Numbered from the stretch's first letter, positions 1 to 16,220 are shown. The stretch is 64,000 nt of DNA from Oscarella lobularis (GCF_947507565.1 NC_089193.1:1670325-1734324), one strand, 5' to 3'. Numbers and translations: made by a program. Notes: a model not told the origin generated them from the sequence alone.

Positions 1-3000
1 AGAAAACATAATGAGTACCTTCAGCAGAAAACATATTGAGTACCTTCAACAGAAAACGTAATGAGTACCTTCAACAGAAAACATATTGAGTACCTTCAAC
101 AGAAAACAGAAAACATATTGAGTACCTACTACAGAAAACAGCAAACATATTGAGTACGTTCAACAGAAAACATATTGAGTACGTTCAACAGAAAACATAA
201 TGAGTACCTTCAACAGAAAACATTGAGTACCTTCAACAGAAAACGTAATGAGTACCTTCAACAGAAAACAGAAAACATGTTGAGTACGTTTAACAGAAAA
301 CATAATGAGTACCTTCAACAGAAAACATAATGAGTACCTTCAACAGAAAACATATTGAGTACCTTCAACAGAAAACAGAAAACATATTGAGTACAGTACC
401 TTCAACAGAAAAATATTGAGTACCTTCAACAGAAAACATATTGTGTACGTTCAACAGAAAACATAATGAGTACCTTCAACAGAAAACATATTGAGTACGT
501 TCAACAGAAAACATAATGAGTACCTTCAACAGAAAACATATTGAGTACCTTCAACGGAAAACGTAATGAGTACCTTCAACAGAAAACATTTTGAGTACCT
601 TCAACAGAAAACAGAAAACATATTGAGTACCTACAACAGAAAACAGAAAACATATTGAGTACGTTCAACAGAAAACATATTGAGTACGTTCAACAGAAAA
701 CATAATGAGTACCTTCAACAGAAAACATTGAGTACCTTCAACAGAAAACGTAATGAGTACCTTCAACAGAAAACAGAAAACATGTTGAGTACGTTTAACA
801 GAAAACATAATGAGTACCTTCAACAGAAAACATAATGAGTACCTTCAACAGAAAACATATTGAGTACGTTCAACAGAAAACAGAAAACAGATTGAGACCT
901 ACAACAGAAAACAGAAAACATTGAGTACCTACAACAGAAAAAGAAAACAGATTGAGTACACTGTACCTACAACAGAAAACAGATTGAGTACCTTCAACAG
1001 AAAACATATTGAGTACCTTCAACAGAAAACAGAAAACATATTGAGTACAGTACCTTCAACAGAAAAATATTGAGTACCTTCAACAGAAAACATATTGAGT
1101 ACCTTCAACAGAAAACGTAATGAGTACCTTCAACAGAAAACGTAATGAGTACCTTCAACAGAAAACGTATTGAGTACCTACAACAGAAAACAGAAAACAT
1201 ATTGAGTACGTTCAACAGAAAACATATTGAATACGTTCAACAGAAAACATAATGAGTACCTTCAACAGAAAACATAATGAGTACCTTCAACAGAAAACAT
1301 ATTGAGTACCTTCAACAGAAAACAGAAAACATATTGAGTACAGTACCTTCTAACAGAAAACACATTCACTTCCTTCAACAGAAAACATATTGAGTACCTT
1401 CAACAGAAAACACATTGAGTACCTACAACAGAAAACACATTGAGTACCTACAACAGAAAACACATTCAGTACCTTCAACAGAAAACATATTGAGTACCTT
1501 CAACAGAAAACACATTGAGTACCTACAACAGAAAACACATTGAGTACCTTCAACAGAAAACATCATGAGTACCTTCAACAGAAAACATATTGAGTACCTT
1601 CAACAGAAAACATATTGAGTACCTTCAACAGAAAACAGAAAACATATTGAATACGTTCAACAGAAAACATATTGAATACCTTCAACAGAAAACAAAATGA
1701 GTACCTTCAACAGAAAACATATTGAGTACCTTCAACAGAAAACGTAATGAGTACCTTCAACAGAAAACATAATGAGTACCTTCAACAGAAAACGTATTGA
1801 GTACCTACAACAGAAAACAGAAAACATATTGAGTACGTTCAACAGAAAACATATTGAATAAGTTCAACAGAAAACATATTGAGTACCTTCAACAGAAAAC
1901 GTAATGAGTACCTTCAACAGAAAACGTATTGAGTACCTACAACAGAAAACAGAAAACATATTGAGTATGTTCAACAGAAAACATATTGAATACGTTCAAC
2001 AGAAAACATAATGAGTACCTTCAACAGAAAACATAATGAGTACCTGCAACAGAAAACATATTGAGTACCTTCAACAGAAAACAGAAAACATATTGAGTAC
2101 GTTTAACAGAAAACATAATGAGTACCTTCAACAGAAAACATATTGAGTACGTTAAACAGAAAACAGAAAACAGATTGAGACCTACAACAGAAAACAGAAA
2201 ACAATGAGTACCTACAACGGAAAAAGAAAACAGATTGAGTACACTGTACCTACAACAGAAAACAGATTGAGTACCTTCAACAGAAAACATAATGAGTACC
2301 TTCAACAGAAAACATATTGAGTACCTTCAACAGAAAACAGAAAACATATTGAGTACAGTACCTTCAACAGAAAAATATTTAGTACCTTCAACAGAAAACA
2401 TATTGAGTACCTTCAACAGAAAACATATTGAGTACGTTCAACAGAAAACGTAATGAGTACCTTCAACAGAAAACATATTGAGTACCTTCAACAGAAAACA
2501 GAAAACATATTGAGTACCTACAACAGAAAACAGAAAACATATTGAGTACGTTCAACAGAAAACATATTTAGTACGTTCAACAGAAAACATAATGAGTACC
2601 TTCAACAGAAAACATTGAGTACCTTCAACAGAAAACGTAATGAGTACCTTCAGCAGAAAACAGAAAACATGTTGAGTACGTTTAACAGAAAACATAATGA
2701 GTACCTTCAACAGAAAACACATTGAGTACCTACAACAGAAAACACATTGAGTACCTTCAACAGAAAACATCATGAGTACCTTCAACAGAAAACATATTGA
2801 GTACAGTACCTTCTAACAGAAAACACATTCACTTCCTTCAACAGAAAACATATTGAGTACCTTCAACAGAAAACACATTGAGTACCTACAACAGAAAACA
2901 CATTGAGTACCTACAACAGAAAACACATTCAGTACCTTCAACAGAAAACATATTGAGTACCTTCAACAGAAAACACATTGAGTACCTACAACAGAAAACA

Positions 3001-6000
3001 CATTGAGTACCTTCAACAGAAAACATCATGAGTACCTTCAACAGAAAACATATTGAGTACCTTCAACAGAAAACATATTGAGTACCTTCAACAGAAAACA
3101 GAAAACATATTGAATACGTTCAACAGAAAACATATTGAATACCTTCAACAGAAAACAAAATGAGTACCTTCAACAGAAAACATATTGAGTACCTTCAACA
3201 GAAAACGTAATGAGTACCTTCAACAGAAAACATAATGAGTACCTTCAACAGAAAACGTATTGAGTACCTACAACAGAAAACAGAAAACATATTGAGTACG
3301 TTCAACAGAAAACATATTGAATACGTTCAACAGAAAACATAATGAGTACCTTCAACAGAAAACCTAATGAGTACCTTCAACAGAAAACATATTGAGTACC
3401 TTCAACAGAAAACAGAAAACATACTGAGTACGTTTAGAAGAAAACATAATGAGTACCTTCAACAGAAAACATATTGAGTACGTTCAACAGAAAACAGAAA
3501 ACAGATTGAGACCTACAACAGAAAACAGAAAACATTGAGTACCTACAACAGAAAAAGAAAACAGATTGAGTACACTGTACCTACAACAGAAAACAGATTG
3601 AGTACCTTCAACAGAAAACATAATGAGTACCTTCAACAGAAAACATATTGAGTACCTTGAACAGAAAACAGAAAACATATTGAGTACAGTACCTTCAACA
3701 GAAAAATATTGAGTACCTTCAACAGAAAACATATTGAGTACCTTCAACAGAAAACATATTGAGTACGTTCAACAGAAAACGTAATGAGTACCTTCAACAG
3801 AAAACATATTGAGTACCTTCAACAGAAAACAGAAAACATATTGAGTACCTACAACAGAAAACAGAAAACATATTGAGTACGTTCAACAGAAAACATATTG
3901 AGTACGTTCAACAGAAAACATATTGAGTACCTTCAACAGAAAACATTGAGTACCTTCAACAGAAAACGTAATGAGTACCTTTAACAGAAAACAGAAAACA
4001 TGTTGAGTACGTTTAACAGAAAACATAATGAGTACCTTCAACAGAAAACATAATGAGTACCTTCAACAGAAAACATATTGAGTACGTTCAACAGAAAACA
4101 GAAAACAGATTGAGACCTACAACAGAAAACAGAAAACATTGAGTACCTACAACAGAAAAAGAAAACAGATTGAGTACACTGTACCTACAACAGAAAACAG
4201 ATTGAGTACCTTCAACAGAAAACATAATGAGTACCTTCAACAGAAAACATATTGAGTACCTTCAACAGAAAACAGAAAACATATTGAGTACAGTACCTTC
4301 AACAGAAAAATATTGAGTACCTTCAACAGAAAACATATTGAGTACGTTCAACAGAAAACGTAAAGAGTACCTTCAACAGAAAACGTATTGAGTACCTACA
4401 ACAGAAAACAGAAAACATATTGAGTACGTTCAACAGAAAACATATTGAATACGTTCAACAGAAAACATATTGAGTACCTTCAACAGAAAACGTAATGAGT
4501 ACCTTTAACAGAAAACGTATTGAGTACCTACAACAGAAAACAGAAAACATATTGAGTACGTTCAACAGAAAACATATTGAATACGTTCAACAGAAAACAT
4601 ATTGAGTACCTTCAACAGAAAACATATTGAGTACGTTCAACAGAAAACATAATGAGTACCTTCAGCAGAAAACATATTGAGTACCTTCAACAGAAAACGT
4701 AATGAGTACCTTCAACAGAAAACATATTGAGTACCTTCAACAGAAAACAGAAAACATATTGAGTACCTACTACAGAAAACAGCAAACATATTGAGTACGT
4801 TCAACAGAAAACATATTGAGTACGTTCAACAGAAAACATAATGAGTACCTTCAACAGAAAACATTGAGTACCTTCAACAGAAAACGTAATGAGTACCTTC
4901 AACAGAAAACAGAAAACATGTTGAGTACGTTTAACAGAAAACATAATGAGTACCTTCAACAGAAAACATAATGAGTACCTTCAACAGAAAACATATTGAG
5001 TACCTTCAACAGAAAACAGAAAACATATTGAGTACAGTACCTTCAACAGAAAAATATTGAGTACCTTCAACAGAAAACATATTGTGTACGTTCAACAGAA
5101 AACATAATGAGTACCTTCAACAGAAAACATATTGAGTACGTTCAACAGAAAACATAATGAGTACCTTCAACAGAAAACATATTGAGTACCTTCAACGGAA
5201 AACGTAATGAGTACCTTCAACAGAAAACATTTTGAGTACCTTCAACAGAAAACAGAAAACATATTGAGTACCTACAACAGAAAACAGAAAACATATTGAG
5301 TACGTTCAACAGAAAACATATTGAGTACGTTCAACAGAAAACATAATGAGTACCTTCAACAGAAAACATTGAGTACCTTCAACAGAAAACGTAATGAGTA
5401 CCTTCAACAGAAAACAGAAAACATGTTGAGTACGTTTAACAGAAAACATAATGAGTACCTTCAACAGAAAACATAATGAGTACCTTCAACAGAAAACATA
5501 TTGAGTACGTTCAACAGAAAACAGAAAACAGATTGAGACCTACAACAGAAAACAGAAAACATTGAGTACCTACAACAGAAAAAGAAAACAGATTGAGTAC
5601 ACTGTACCTACAACAGAAAACAGATTGAGTACCTTCAACAGAAAACATATTGAGTACCTTCAACAGAAAACAGAAAACATATTGAGTACAGTACCTTCAA
5701 CAGAAAAATATTGAGTACCTTCAACAGAAAACATATTGAGTACCTTCAACAGAAAACGTAATGAGTACCTTCAACAGAAAACGTAATGAGTACCTTCAAC
5801 AGAAAACGTATTGAGTACCTACAACAGAAAACAGAAAACATATTGAGTACGTTCAACAGAAAACATATTGAATACGTTCAACAGAAAACATAATGAGTAC
5901 CTTCAACAGAAAACATAATGAGTACCTTCAACAGAAAACATATTGAGTACCTTCAACAGAAAACAGAAAACATATTGAGTACAGTACCTTCTAACAGAAA

Positions 6001-7360
6001 ACACATTCACTTCCTTCAACAGAAAACATATTGAGTACCTTCAACAGAAAACACATTGAGTACCTACAACAGAAAACACATTGAGTACCTACAACAGAAA
6101 ACACATTCAGTACCTTCAACAGAAAACATATTGAGTACCTTCAACAGAAAACACATTGAGTACCTACAACAGAAAACACATTGAGTACCTTCAACAGAAA
6201 ACATCATGAGTACCTTCAACAGAAAACATATTGAGTACCTTCAACAGAAAACATATTGAGTACCTTCAACAGAAAACAGAAAACATATTGAATACGTTCA
6301 ACAGAAAACATATTGAATACCTTCAACAGAAAACAAAATGAGTACCTTCAACAGAAAACATATTGAGTACCTTCAACAGAAAACGTAATGAGTACCTTCA
6401 ACAGAAAACATAATGAGTACCTTCAACAGAAAACGTATTGAGTACCTACAACAGAAAACAGAAAACATATTGAGTACGTTCAACAGAAAACATATTGAAT
6501 AAGTTCAACAGAAAACATATTGAGTACCTTCAACAGAAAACGTAATGAGTACCTTCAACAGAAAACGTATTGAGTACCTACAACAGAAAACAGAAAACAT
6601 ATTGAGTATGTTCAACAGAAAACATATTGAATACGTTCAACAGAAAACATAATGAGTACCTTCAACAGAAAACATAATGAGTACCTGCAACAGAAAACAT
6701 ATTGAGTACCTTCAACAGAAAACAGAAAACATATTGAGTACGTTTAACAGAAAACATAATGAGTACCTTCAACAGAAAACATATTGAGTACGTTAAACAG
6801 AAAACAGAAAACAGATTGAGACCTACAACAGAAAACAGAAAACAATGAGTACCTACAACGGAAAAAGAAAACAGATTGAGTACACTGTACCTACAACAGA
6901 AAACAGATTGAGTACCTTCAACAGAAAACATAATGAGTACCTTCAACAGAAAACATATTGAGTACCTTCAACAGAAAACAGAAAACATATTGAGTACAGT
7001 ACCTTCAACAGAAAAATATTTAGTACCTTCAACAGAAAACATATTGAGTACCTTCAACAGAAAACATATTGAGTACGTTCAACAGAAAACGTAATGAGTA
7101 CCTTCAACAGAAAACATATTGAGTACCTTCAACAGAAAACAGAAAACATATTGAGTACCTACAACAGAAAACAGAAAACATATTGAGTACGTTCAACAGA
7201 AAACATATTTAGTACGTTCAACAGAAAACATAATGAGTACCTTCAACAGAAAACATTGAGTACCTTCAACAGAAAACGTAATGAGTACCTTCAGCAGAAA
7301 ACAGAAAACATGTTGAGTACGTTTAACAGAAAACATAATGAGTACCTTCAACAGAAAACA
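1..7360. repeat. 4,641-bp higher-order duplication inside the satellite
   Basis: Bases 1-2719 match 4642-7360 at every place compared, an offset of exactly 4,641 bp. Supporting markers are the CAGCAAAC variant at about 121 and 4762, the TTCTAAC marker at 1348 and 5989, and identical 94-codon open frames at 2021-2305 and 6662-6946. The copies part at about 2720/7361. Another near-copy pair is offset by about 2,517 bp (9647-9859 and 12164-12376). This pattern is expected from recent unequal exchange; an assembly duplication is the alternative. Confidence 0.8.
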
Positions 7361-10300
7361 TAATGAGTACCTTCAACAGAAAACATATTGAGTACGTTCA
7401 ACAGAAAACAGAAAACAGATTGAGACCTACAACAGAAAACAGAAAACATTGAGTAGCTACAACAGAAAAAGAAAACAGATTGAGTACACTGTACCTACAA
7501 CAGAAAACAGATTGAGTACCTTCAACAGAAACCATAATGAGTACCTTCAACAGAAAACATATTGAGTACCTTCAACAGAAAACAGAAAACATATTGAGTA
7601 CAGTACCTTCAACAGAAAAATATTGAGTACCTTCAAGAGAAAACATATTGAGTACCTTCAACAGAAAACGTAATGAGTACCTTCAACAGAAAACGTAAAG
7701 AGTACCTTCAACAGAAAACGTATTGAGTACCTACAACAGAAAACAGAAAACATATTGAGTACGTTCAACAGAAAACATATTGAATACGTTCAACAGAAAA
7801 CAGATTGAGTACCTTCAACAGAAAACATAATGAGTACCTTCAACAGAAAACATATTGAGTACCTTCAACAGAAAACAGAAAACATATTGAGTACAGTACC
7901 TTCAACAGAAAAATATTTAGTACCTTCAACAGAAAACATATTGAGTACCTTCAACAGAAAACATATTGAGTACGTTCAACAGAAAACGTAATGAGTACCT
8001 TCAACAGAAAACATATTGAGTACCTTCAACAGAAAACAGAAAACATATTGAGTACCTACAACAGAAAACAGAAAACATATTGAGTACGTTCAACAGAAAA
8101 CATATTTAGTACGTTCAACAGAAAACATAATGAGTACCTTCAACAGAAAACATTGAGTACCTTCAACAGAAAACGTAATGAGTACCTTCAGCAGAAAACA
8201 GAAAACATGTTGAGTACGTTTAACAGAAAACATAATGAGTACCTTCAACAGAAAACATAATGAGTACCTTCAACAGAAAACATATTGAGTACGTTCAACA
8301 GAAAACAGAAAACAGATTGAGACCTACAACAGAAAACAGAAAACATTGAGTACCTACAACAGAAAAAGAAAACAGATTGAGTACACTGTACCTACAACAG
8401 AAAACAGATTGAGTACCTTCAACAGAAAACATAATGAGTACCTTCAACAGAAAACATATTGAGTACCTTCAACAGAAAACAGAAAACATATTGAGTACAG
8501 TACCTTCAACAGAAAACAAAATGAGTACCTTCAAGAGAAAACATATTGAGTACCTTCAACAGAAAACGTAATGAGTACCTTCAACAGAAAACGTAAAGAG
8601 TACCTTCAACAGAAAACGTATTGAGTACCTACAACAGAAAACAGAAAACATATTGAGTACGTTCAACAGAAAACATAATGAATACGTTCAACAGAAAACA
8701 TATTGAGTACCTTCAAGAGAAAACGTAATGAGTACCTTTAACAGAAAACGTATTGAGTACCTACAACAGAAAACAGAAAACATATTGAGTACGTTCAACA
8801 GAAAACATATTGAATACGTTCAACAGAAAACATATTGAGTACCTTCAACAGAAAACATATTGAGTACGTTCAACAGAAAACATAATGAGTACCTTCAGCA
8901 GAAAACATATTGAGTACCTTCAACAGAAAACGTAATGAGTACCTTCAACAGAAAACATATTGAGTACCTTCAACAGAAAACAGAAAACATATTGAGTACC
9001 TACTACAGAAAACAGCAAACATATTGAGTACGTTCAACAGAAAACATATTGAGTACGTTCAACAGAAAACATAATGAGTACCTTCAACAGAAAACAGAAA
9101 ACATGTTGATTACGTTTAACAGAAAACATAATGAGTACCTTCAACAGAAAACATAATGAGTACCTTCAACAGAAAACATATTGAGTACCTTCAACAGAAA
9201 ACAGAAAACATATTGAGTACAGTACCTTCAACAGAAAACATAATGAGTACCTTCAACAGAAAACATATTGAGTACGTTCAACAGAAAACATAATGAGTAC
9301 CTTCAACAGAAAACATATTGAGTACCTTCAACGGAAAACGTAATGAGTACCAACAACAGAAAAGATTTTGAGTACCTTCAACAGAAAACAGAAAACATAT
9401 TGAGTACCTACAACAGAAAACAGAAAACATATTGAGTACGTTCAACAGAAAACATATTGAGTACGTTCAACAGAAAACATAATGAGTACCTTCAACAGAA
9501 AACATTGAGTACCTTCAACAGAAAACGTAATGAGTACCTTCAACAGAAAACAGAAAACATGTTGAGTACGTTTAACAGAAAACATAATGAGTACCTTCAA
9601 CAGAAAACATAATGAGTACCTTCAACAGAAAACATATTGAGTACGTTCAACAGAAAACAGAAAACAGATTGAGACCTACAACAGAAAACAGAAAACATTG
9701 AGTACCTACAACAGAAAAAGAAAACAGATTGAGTACACTGTACCTAACACAGAAAACAGATTGAGTACCTTCAACAGAAAACATATTGAGTACCTTCAAA
9801 AAAAACAGAAAACATATTGAGTACAGTACCTTCAACAGAAAAATATTGAGTACCTTCAACAGAAAACATATTGAGTACCTTCAACAGAAAACGTAATGAG
9901 TACCTTCAACAGAAAACGTAATGAGTACCTTCAACAGAAAACGTATTGAGTACCTACAACAGAAAACAGAAAACATATTGAGTACGTTCAACAGAAAACA
10001 TATTGAATACGTTCAACAGAAAACATAATGAGTACCTTCAACAGAAAACATAATGAGTACCTTCAACAGAAAACATATTGAGTACCTTCAACAGAAAACA
10101 GAAAACATATTGAGTACAGTACCTTCTAACAGAAAACACATTCACTTCCTTCAACAGAAAACATATTGAGTACCTTCAACAGAAAACACATTGAGTACCT
10201 ACAACAGAAAACACATTGAGTACCTACAACAGAAAACACATTCAGTACCTTCAACAGAAAACATATTGAGTACCTTCAACAGAAAACACATTGAGTACCT

Positions 10301-13300
10301 ACAACAGAAAACACATTGAGTACCTTCAACAGAAAACATCATGAGTACCTTCAACAGAAAACATATTGAGTACCTTCAACAGAAAACATATTGAGTACCT
10401 TCAACAGAAAACAGAAAACATATTGAATACGTTCAACAGAAAACATATTGAATACCTTCAACAGAAAACAAAATGAGTACCTTCAACAGAAAACATATTG
10501 AGTACCTTCAACAGAAAACGTAATGAGTACCTTCAACAGAAAACATAATGAGTACCTTCAACAGAAAACGTATTGAGTACCTACAACAGAAAACAGAAAA
10601 CATATTGAGTACGTTCAACAGAAAACATATTGAATACGTTCAACAGAAAACATAATGAGTACCTTCAACAGAAAACCTAATGAGTACCTTCAACAGAAAA
10701 CATATTGAGTACCTTCAACAGAAAACAGAAAACAGATTGAGACCTACAACAGAAAACAGAAAACATTGAGTACCTACAACAGAAAAAGAAAACAGATTGA
10801 GTACACTGTACCTACAACAGAAAACAGATTGAGTACCTTCAACAGAAAACATAATGAGTACCTTCAACAGAAAACATATTGAGTACCTTCAACAGAAAAC
10901 AGAAAACATATTGAGTACAGTACCTTCAACAGAAAACAAAATGAGTACCTTCAAGAGAAAACATATTGAGTACCTTCAACAGAAAACGTAATGAGTACCT
11001 TCAACAGAAAACGTAAAGAGTACCTTCAACAGAAAACGTATTGAGTACCTACAACAGAAAACAGAAAACATATTGAGTACGTTCAACAGAAAACATATTG
11101 AATACGTTCAACAGAAAACATATTGAGTACCTTCAACAGAAAACGTAATGAGTACCTTTAACAGAAAACGTATTGAGTACCTACAACAGAAAACAGAAAA
11201 CATATTGAGTACGTTCAACAGAAAACATATTGAATACGTTCAACAGAAAACATATTGAGTACCTTCAACAGAAAACATATTGAGTACGTTCAACAGAAAA
11301 CATAATGAGTACCTTCAGCAGAAAACATATTGAGTACCTTCAACAGAAAACGTAATGAGTACCTTCAACAGAAAACATATTGAGTACCTTCAACAGAAAA
11401 CAGAAAACATATTGAGTACCTACTACAGAAAACAGCAAACATATTGAGTACGTTCAACAGAAAACATATTGAGTACGTTCAACAGAAAACATAATGAGTA
11501 CCTTCAACAGAAAACATTGAGTACCTTCAACAGAAAACGTAATGAGTACCTTCAACAGAAAACAGAAAACATGTTGAGTACGTTTAACAGAAAACATAAT
11601 GAGTACCTTCAACAGAAAACATAATGAGTACCTTCAACAGAAAACATATTGAGTACCTTCAACAGAAAACAGAAAACATATTGAGTACAGTACCTTCAAC
11701 AGAAAAATATTGAGTACCTTCAACAGAAAACATATTGAGTACGTTCAACAGAAAACATAATGAGTACCTTCAACAGAAAACATATTGAGTACGTTCAACA
11801 GAAAACATAATGAGTACCTTCAACAGAAAACATATTGAGTACCTTCAACGGAAAACGTAATGAGTACCAACAACAGAAAAGATTTTGAGTACCTTCAACA
11901 GAAAACAGAAAACATATTGAGTACCTACAACAGAAAACAGAAAACATATTGAGTACGTTCAACAGAAAACATATTGAGTACGTTCAACAGAAAACATAAT
12001 GAGTACCTTCAACAGAAAACATTGAGTACCTTCAACAGAAAACGTAATGAGTACCTTCAACAGAAAACAGAAAACATGTTGAGTACGTTTAACAGAAAAC
12101 ATAATGAGTACCTTCAACAGAAAACATAATGAGTACCTTCAACAGAAAACATATTGAGTACGTTCAACAGAAAACAGAAAACAGATTGAGACCTACAACA
12201 GAAAAGAGAAAACATTGAGTACCTACAACAGAAAAAGAAAACAGATTGAGTACACTGTACCTACAACAGAAAACAGATTGAGTACCTTCAACAGAAAACA
12301 TATTGAGTACCTTCAAAAAAAACAGAAAACATATTGAGTACAGTACCTTCAACAGAAAAATATTGAGTACCTTCAACAGAAAACATATTGAGTACCTTCA
12401 ACAGAAAACGTAATGAGTACCTTCAACAGAAAACGTAATGAGTACCTTCAACAGAAAACGTATTGAGTACCTACAACAGAAAACAGAAAACATATTGAGT
12501 ATGTTCAACAGAAAACATATTGAATACGTTCAACAGAAAACATAATGAGTACCTTCAACAGAAAACATAATGAGTACCTTCAACAGAAAACATATTGAGT
12601 ACCTTCAACAGAAAACAGAAAACATATTGAGTACAGTACCTTCTAACAGAAAACACATTCACTTCCTTCAACAGAAAACATATTGAGTACCTTCAACAGA
12701 AAACACATTGAGTACCTACAACAGAAAACACATTGAGTACCTACAACAGAAAACACATTCAGTACCTTCAACAGAAAACATATTGAGTACCTTCAACAGA
12801 AAACACATTGAGTACCTACAACAGAAAACACATTGAGTACCTTCAACAGAAAACATCATGAGTACCTTCAACAGAAAACATATTGAGTACCTTCAACAGA
12901 AAACATATTGAGTACCTTCAACAGAAAACAGAAAACATATTGAATACGTTCAACAGAAAACATATTGAATACCTTCAACAGAAAACAAAATGAGTACCTT
13001 CAACAGAAAACATATTGAGTATTTTCAACAGAAAACGTAATGAGTACCTTCAACAGAAAACATAATGAGTACCTTCAACAGAAAACGTATTGAGTACCTA
13101 CAACAGAAAACAGAAAACATATTGAGTACGTTCAACAGAAAACATATTGAATAAGTTCAACAGAAAACATATTGAGTACCTTCAACAGAAAACGTAATGA
13201 GTACCTTCAACAGAAAACGTATTGAGTACCTACAACAGAAAACAGAAAACATATTGAGTATGTTCAACAGAAAACATATTGAATACGTTCAACAGAAAAC

Positions 13301-16220
13301 ATAATGAGTACATTCAACAGAAAACATAATGAGTACCTTCAACAGAAAACATATTGAGTACCTTCAACAGAAAACAGAAAACATATTGAGTACGTTTAAC
13401 AGAAAACATAATGAGTACCTTCAACAGAAAACGTATTGAGTACGTTAAACAGAAAACAGAAAACAGATTGAGACCTACAACAGAAAACAGAAAACAATGA
13501 GTACCTACAACGGAAAAAGAAAACAGATTGAGTACACTGTACCTACAACAGAAAACAGATTGAGTACCTTCAACAGAAAACATAATGAGTACCTTGAACA
13601 GAAAACATATTGAGTACCTTCAACAGAAAACAGAAAACATATTGAGTACAGTACCTTCAACAGAAAAATATTTAGTACCTTCAACAGAAAACATATTGAG
13701 TACCTTCAACAGAAAACATATTGAGTACGTTCAACAGAAAACGTAATGAGTACCTTCAACAGAAAACATATTGAGTACCTTCAACAGAAAACAGTAAACA
13801 TATTGAGTACCTACAACAGAAAACAGAAAACATATTGAGTACGTTCAACAGAAAACATATTTAGTACGTTCAACAGAAAACATAATGAGTACCTTCAACA
13901 GAAAACATTGAGTACCTTCAACAGAAAACGTAATGAGTACTTTCAGCAGAAAACAGAAAACATGTTGAGTACGTTTAACAGAAAACATAATGAGTACCTT
14001 CAACAGAAAACATAATGAGTACCTTCAACAGAAAACATATTGAGTACGTTCAACAGAAAACAGAAAACAGATTGAGACCTACAACAGAAAACAGAAAACA
14101 TTGAGTACCTACAACAGAAAAAGAAAACAGATTGAGTACACTGTACCTACAACAGAAAACAGATTGAGTACCTTCAACAGAAAACATAATGAGTACCTTC
14201 AACAGAAAACATATTGAGTACCTTCAACAGAAAACAGAAAACATATTGAGTACAGTACCTTCAACAGAAAAATATTGAGTACCTTCAAGAGAAAACATAT
14301 TGAGTACCTTCAACAGAAAACGTAATGAGTACCTTCAACAGAAAACGTATTGAGTACCTACAACAGAAAACAGAAAACATATTGAGTACGTTCAACAGAA
14401 AACATATTGAATACGTTCAACAGAAAACTATTGAGTACCTTCAACAGAAAACGTAATGAGTACCTTCAACAGAAAACGTATTGAGTACCTACAACAGAAA
14501 ACAGAAAACATATTGAGTACGTTCAACAGAAAACATATTGAATACGTTCAACAGAAAACATATTGAGTACCTTCAACAGAAAACATATTGAGTACGTTCA
14601 ACAGAAAACATAATGAGTACCTTCAGCAGAAAACATATTGAGTACCTTCAACAGAAAACGTAATGAGTACCTTCAACAGAAAACATATTGAGTTTCTTCA
14701 ACAGAAAACAGAAAACATATTGAGTACCTACAACAGAAAACAGCAAACATATTGAGTACGTTCAACAGAAAACATATTGAGTACGTTCAACAGAAAACAT
14801 AATGAGTACCTTCAACAGAAAACATTGAGTACCTTCAACAGAAAACGTAATGAGTACCTTCAACAGAAAACAGAAAACATGTTGAGTACGTTTAACAGAA
14901 AACATAATGAGTACCTTCAACAGAAAACATAATGAGTACCTTCAACAGAAAACATATTGAGTACGTTCAACAGAAAACAGAAAACAGATTGAGACCTACA
15001 ACAGAAAACAGAAAACATTGAGTACCTACAACAGAAAAAGAAAACAGATTGAGTACACTGTACCTACAACAGAAAACAGATTGAGTACCTTCAACAGAAA
15101 ACACAATGAGTACCTTCAACAGAAAACATATTGAGTGCCTTCAACAGAAAACAGAAAATATATTGAGTACAGTACCTTCAACAGAAAAATATTGAGTACC
15201 TTCAACAGAAAACATATTGAGTACGTTCAACAGAAAACATAATGAGTACCTTCAACAGAAAACATATTGAGTACGTTCAACAGAAAACATAATGAGTACC
15301 TTCAACAGAAAACATATTGAGTACCTTCAACAGAAAACATTGAGTACCTTCAACAGAAAACGTAATGAGTACCTTTAACAGAAAACAGAAAACATGTTGA
15401 GTACGTTTAACAGAAAACATAATGAGTACCTTCAACAGAAAACATAATGAGTACCTTCAACAGAAAACATATTGAGTACGTTCAACAGAAAACAGAAAAC
15501 AGATTGAGACCTACAACAGAAAACAGAAAACATTGAGTACCTACAACAGAAAAAGAAAACAGATTGAGTACACTGTACCTACAACAGAAAACAGATTGAG
15601 TACCTTCAACAGAAAACATAATGAGTACCTTCAACAGAAAACACATTCAGTACCTTCAACAGAAAACACATTGAGTACCTAAAACAGAAAACATATTGAG
15701 TACCTACAACAGAAAACACATTGAGTACTTGAGTACCTACAACAGAAAACACATTGAGTAGCTTCAACAGAAAACACATTGAGTACCTACAACAGAAAAC
15801 ACATTCAGTACCTTCAACAGAAAACACATTCAGTACCTTCAACAGAAAACACATTGAGTACCTTCAACAGAAAACACATTCAGTACCTTCAACAGAAAAC
15901 ACATTGAGTACCTAAAACAGAAAACATATTGAGTACCTACAACAGAAAACACATAGAGTACTTGAGTACCTACAACAGAAAACACATTGAGTAGCTTCAA
16001 CAGAAAACACATTGAGTACCTTCAACAGAAAACACATTCAGTACCTTCAACAGAAAACACATTGAGTACCTTCAACAGAAAACACATTGAGTACCTACAG
16101 CAGAAAACACATTCAGTACCTTCAACAGAAAACACATTCAGTACCTTCAACAGAAAACACATTGAGTACCTACAACAGAAAACACATTCAGTACCTTCAA
16201 CAGAAAACACATTGAGTAAC
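1..16220. repeat. 25-bp satellite array with higher-order structure
   Basis: The whole stretch is a tandem array of a 25-bp unit that opens GAGTACCTTCAAC and continues into an A-rich half ending ATATT. Common variants change CCTTC to CGTTC or CTAC, ATATT to ATAAT, CGTAAT or CACATT, and add a 7-bp AGAAAAC duplication. A marker variant (TTCTAAC followed by a CACATTCACTTCC stretch) recurs at about 1348, 2811, 5989, 10122 and 12641. The array starts before the window. All short open frames inside are periodic translations of the unit (25 is not divisible by 3, so the frame rotates every three units) and are not genes. The last 600 bp (about 15,610-16,220) use a simpler CACATTGAG/CACATTCAG subfamily. 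Confidence 0.97.

Noticed and set aside
1-16220. CRISPR-like array
   Set aside because: There are no unique spacers; the sequence is unit after unit, and the surrounding genes are eukaryotic.
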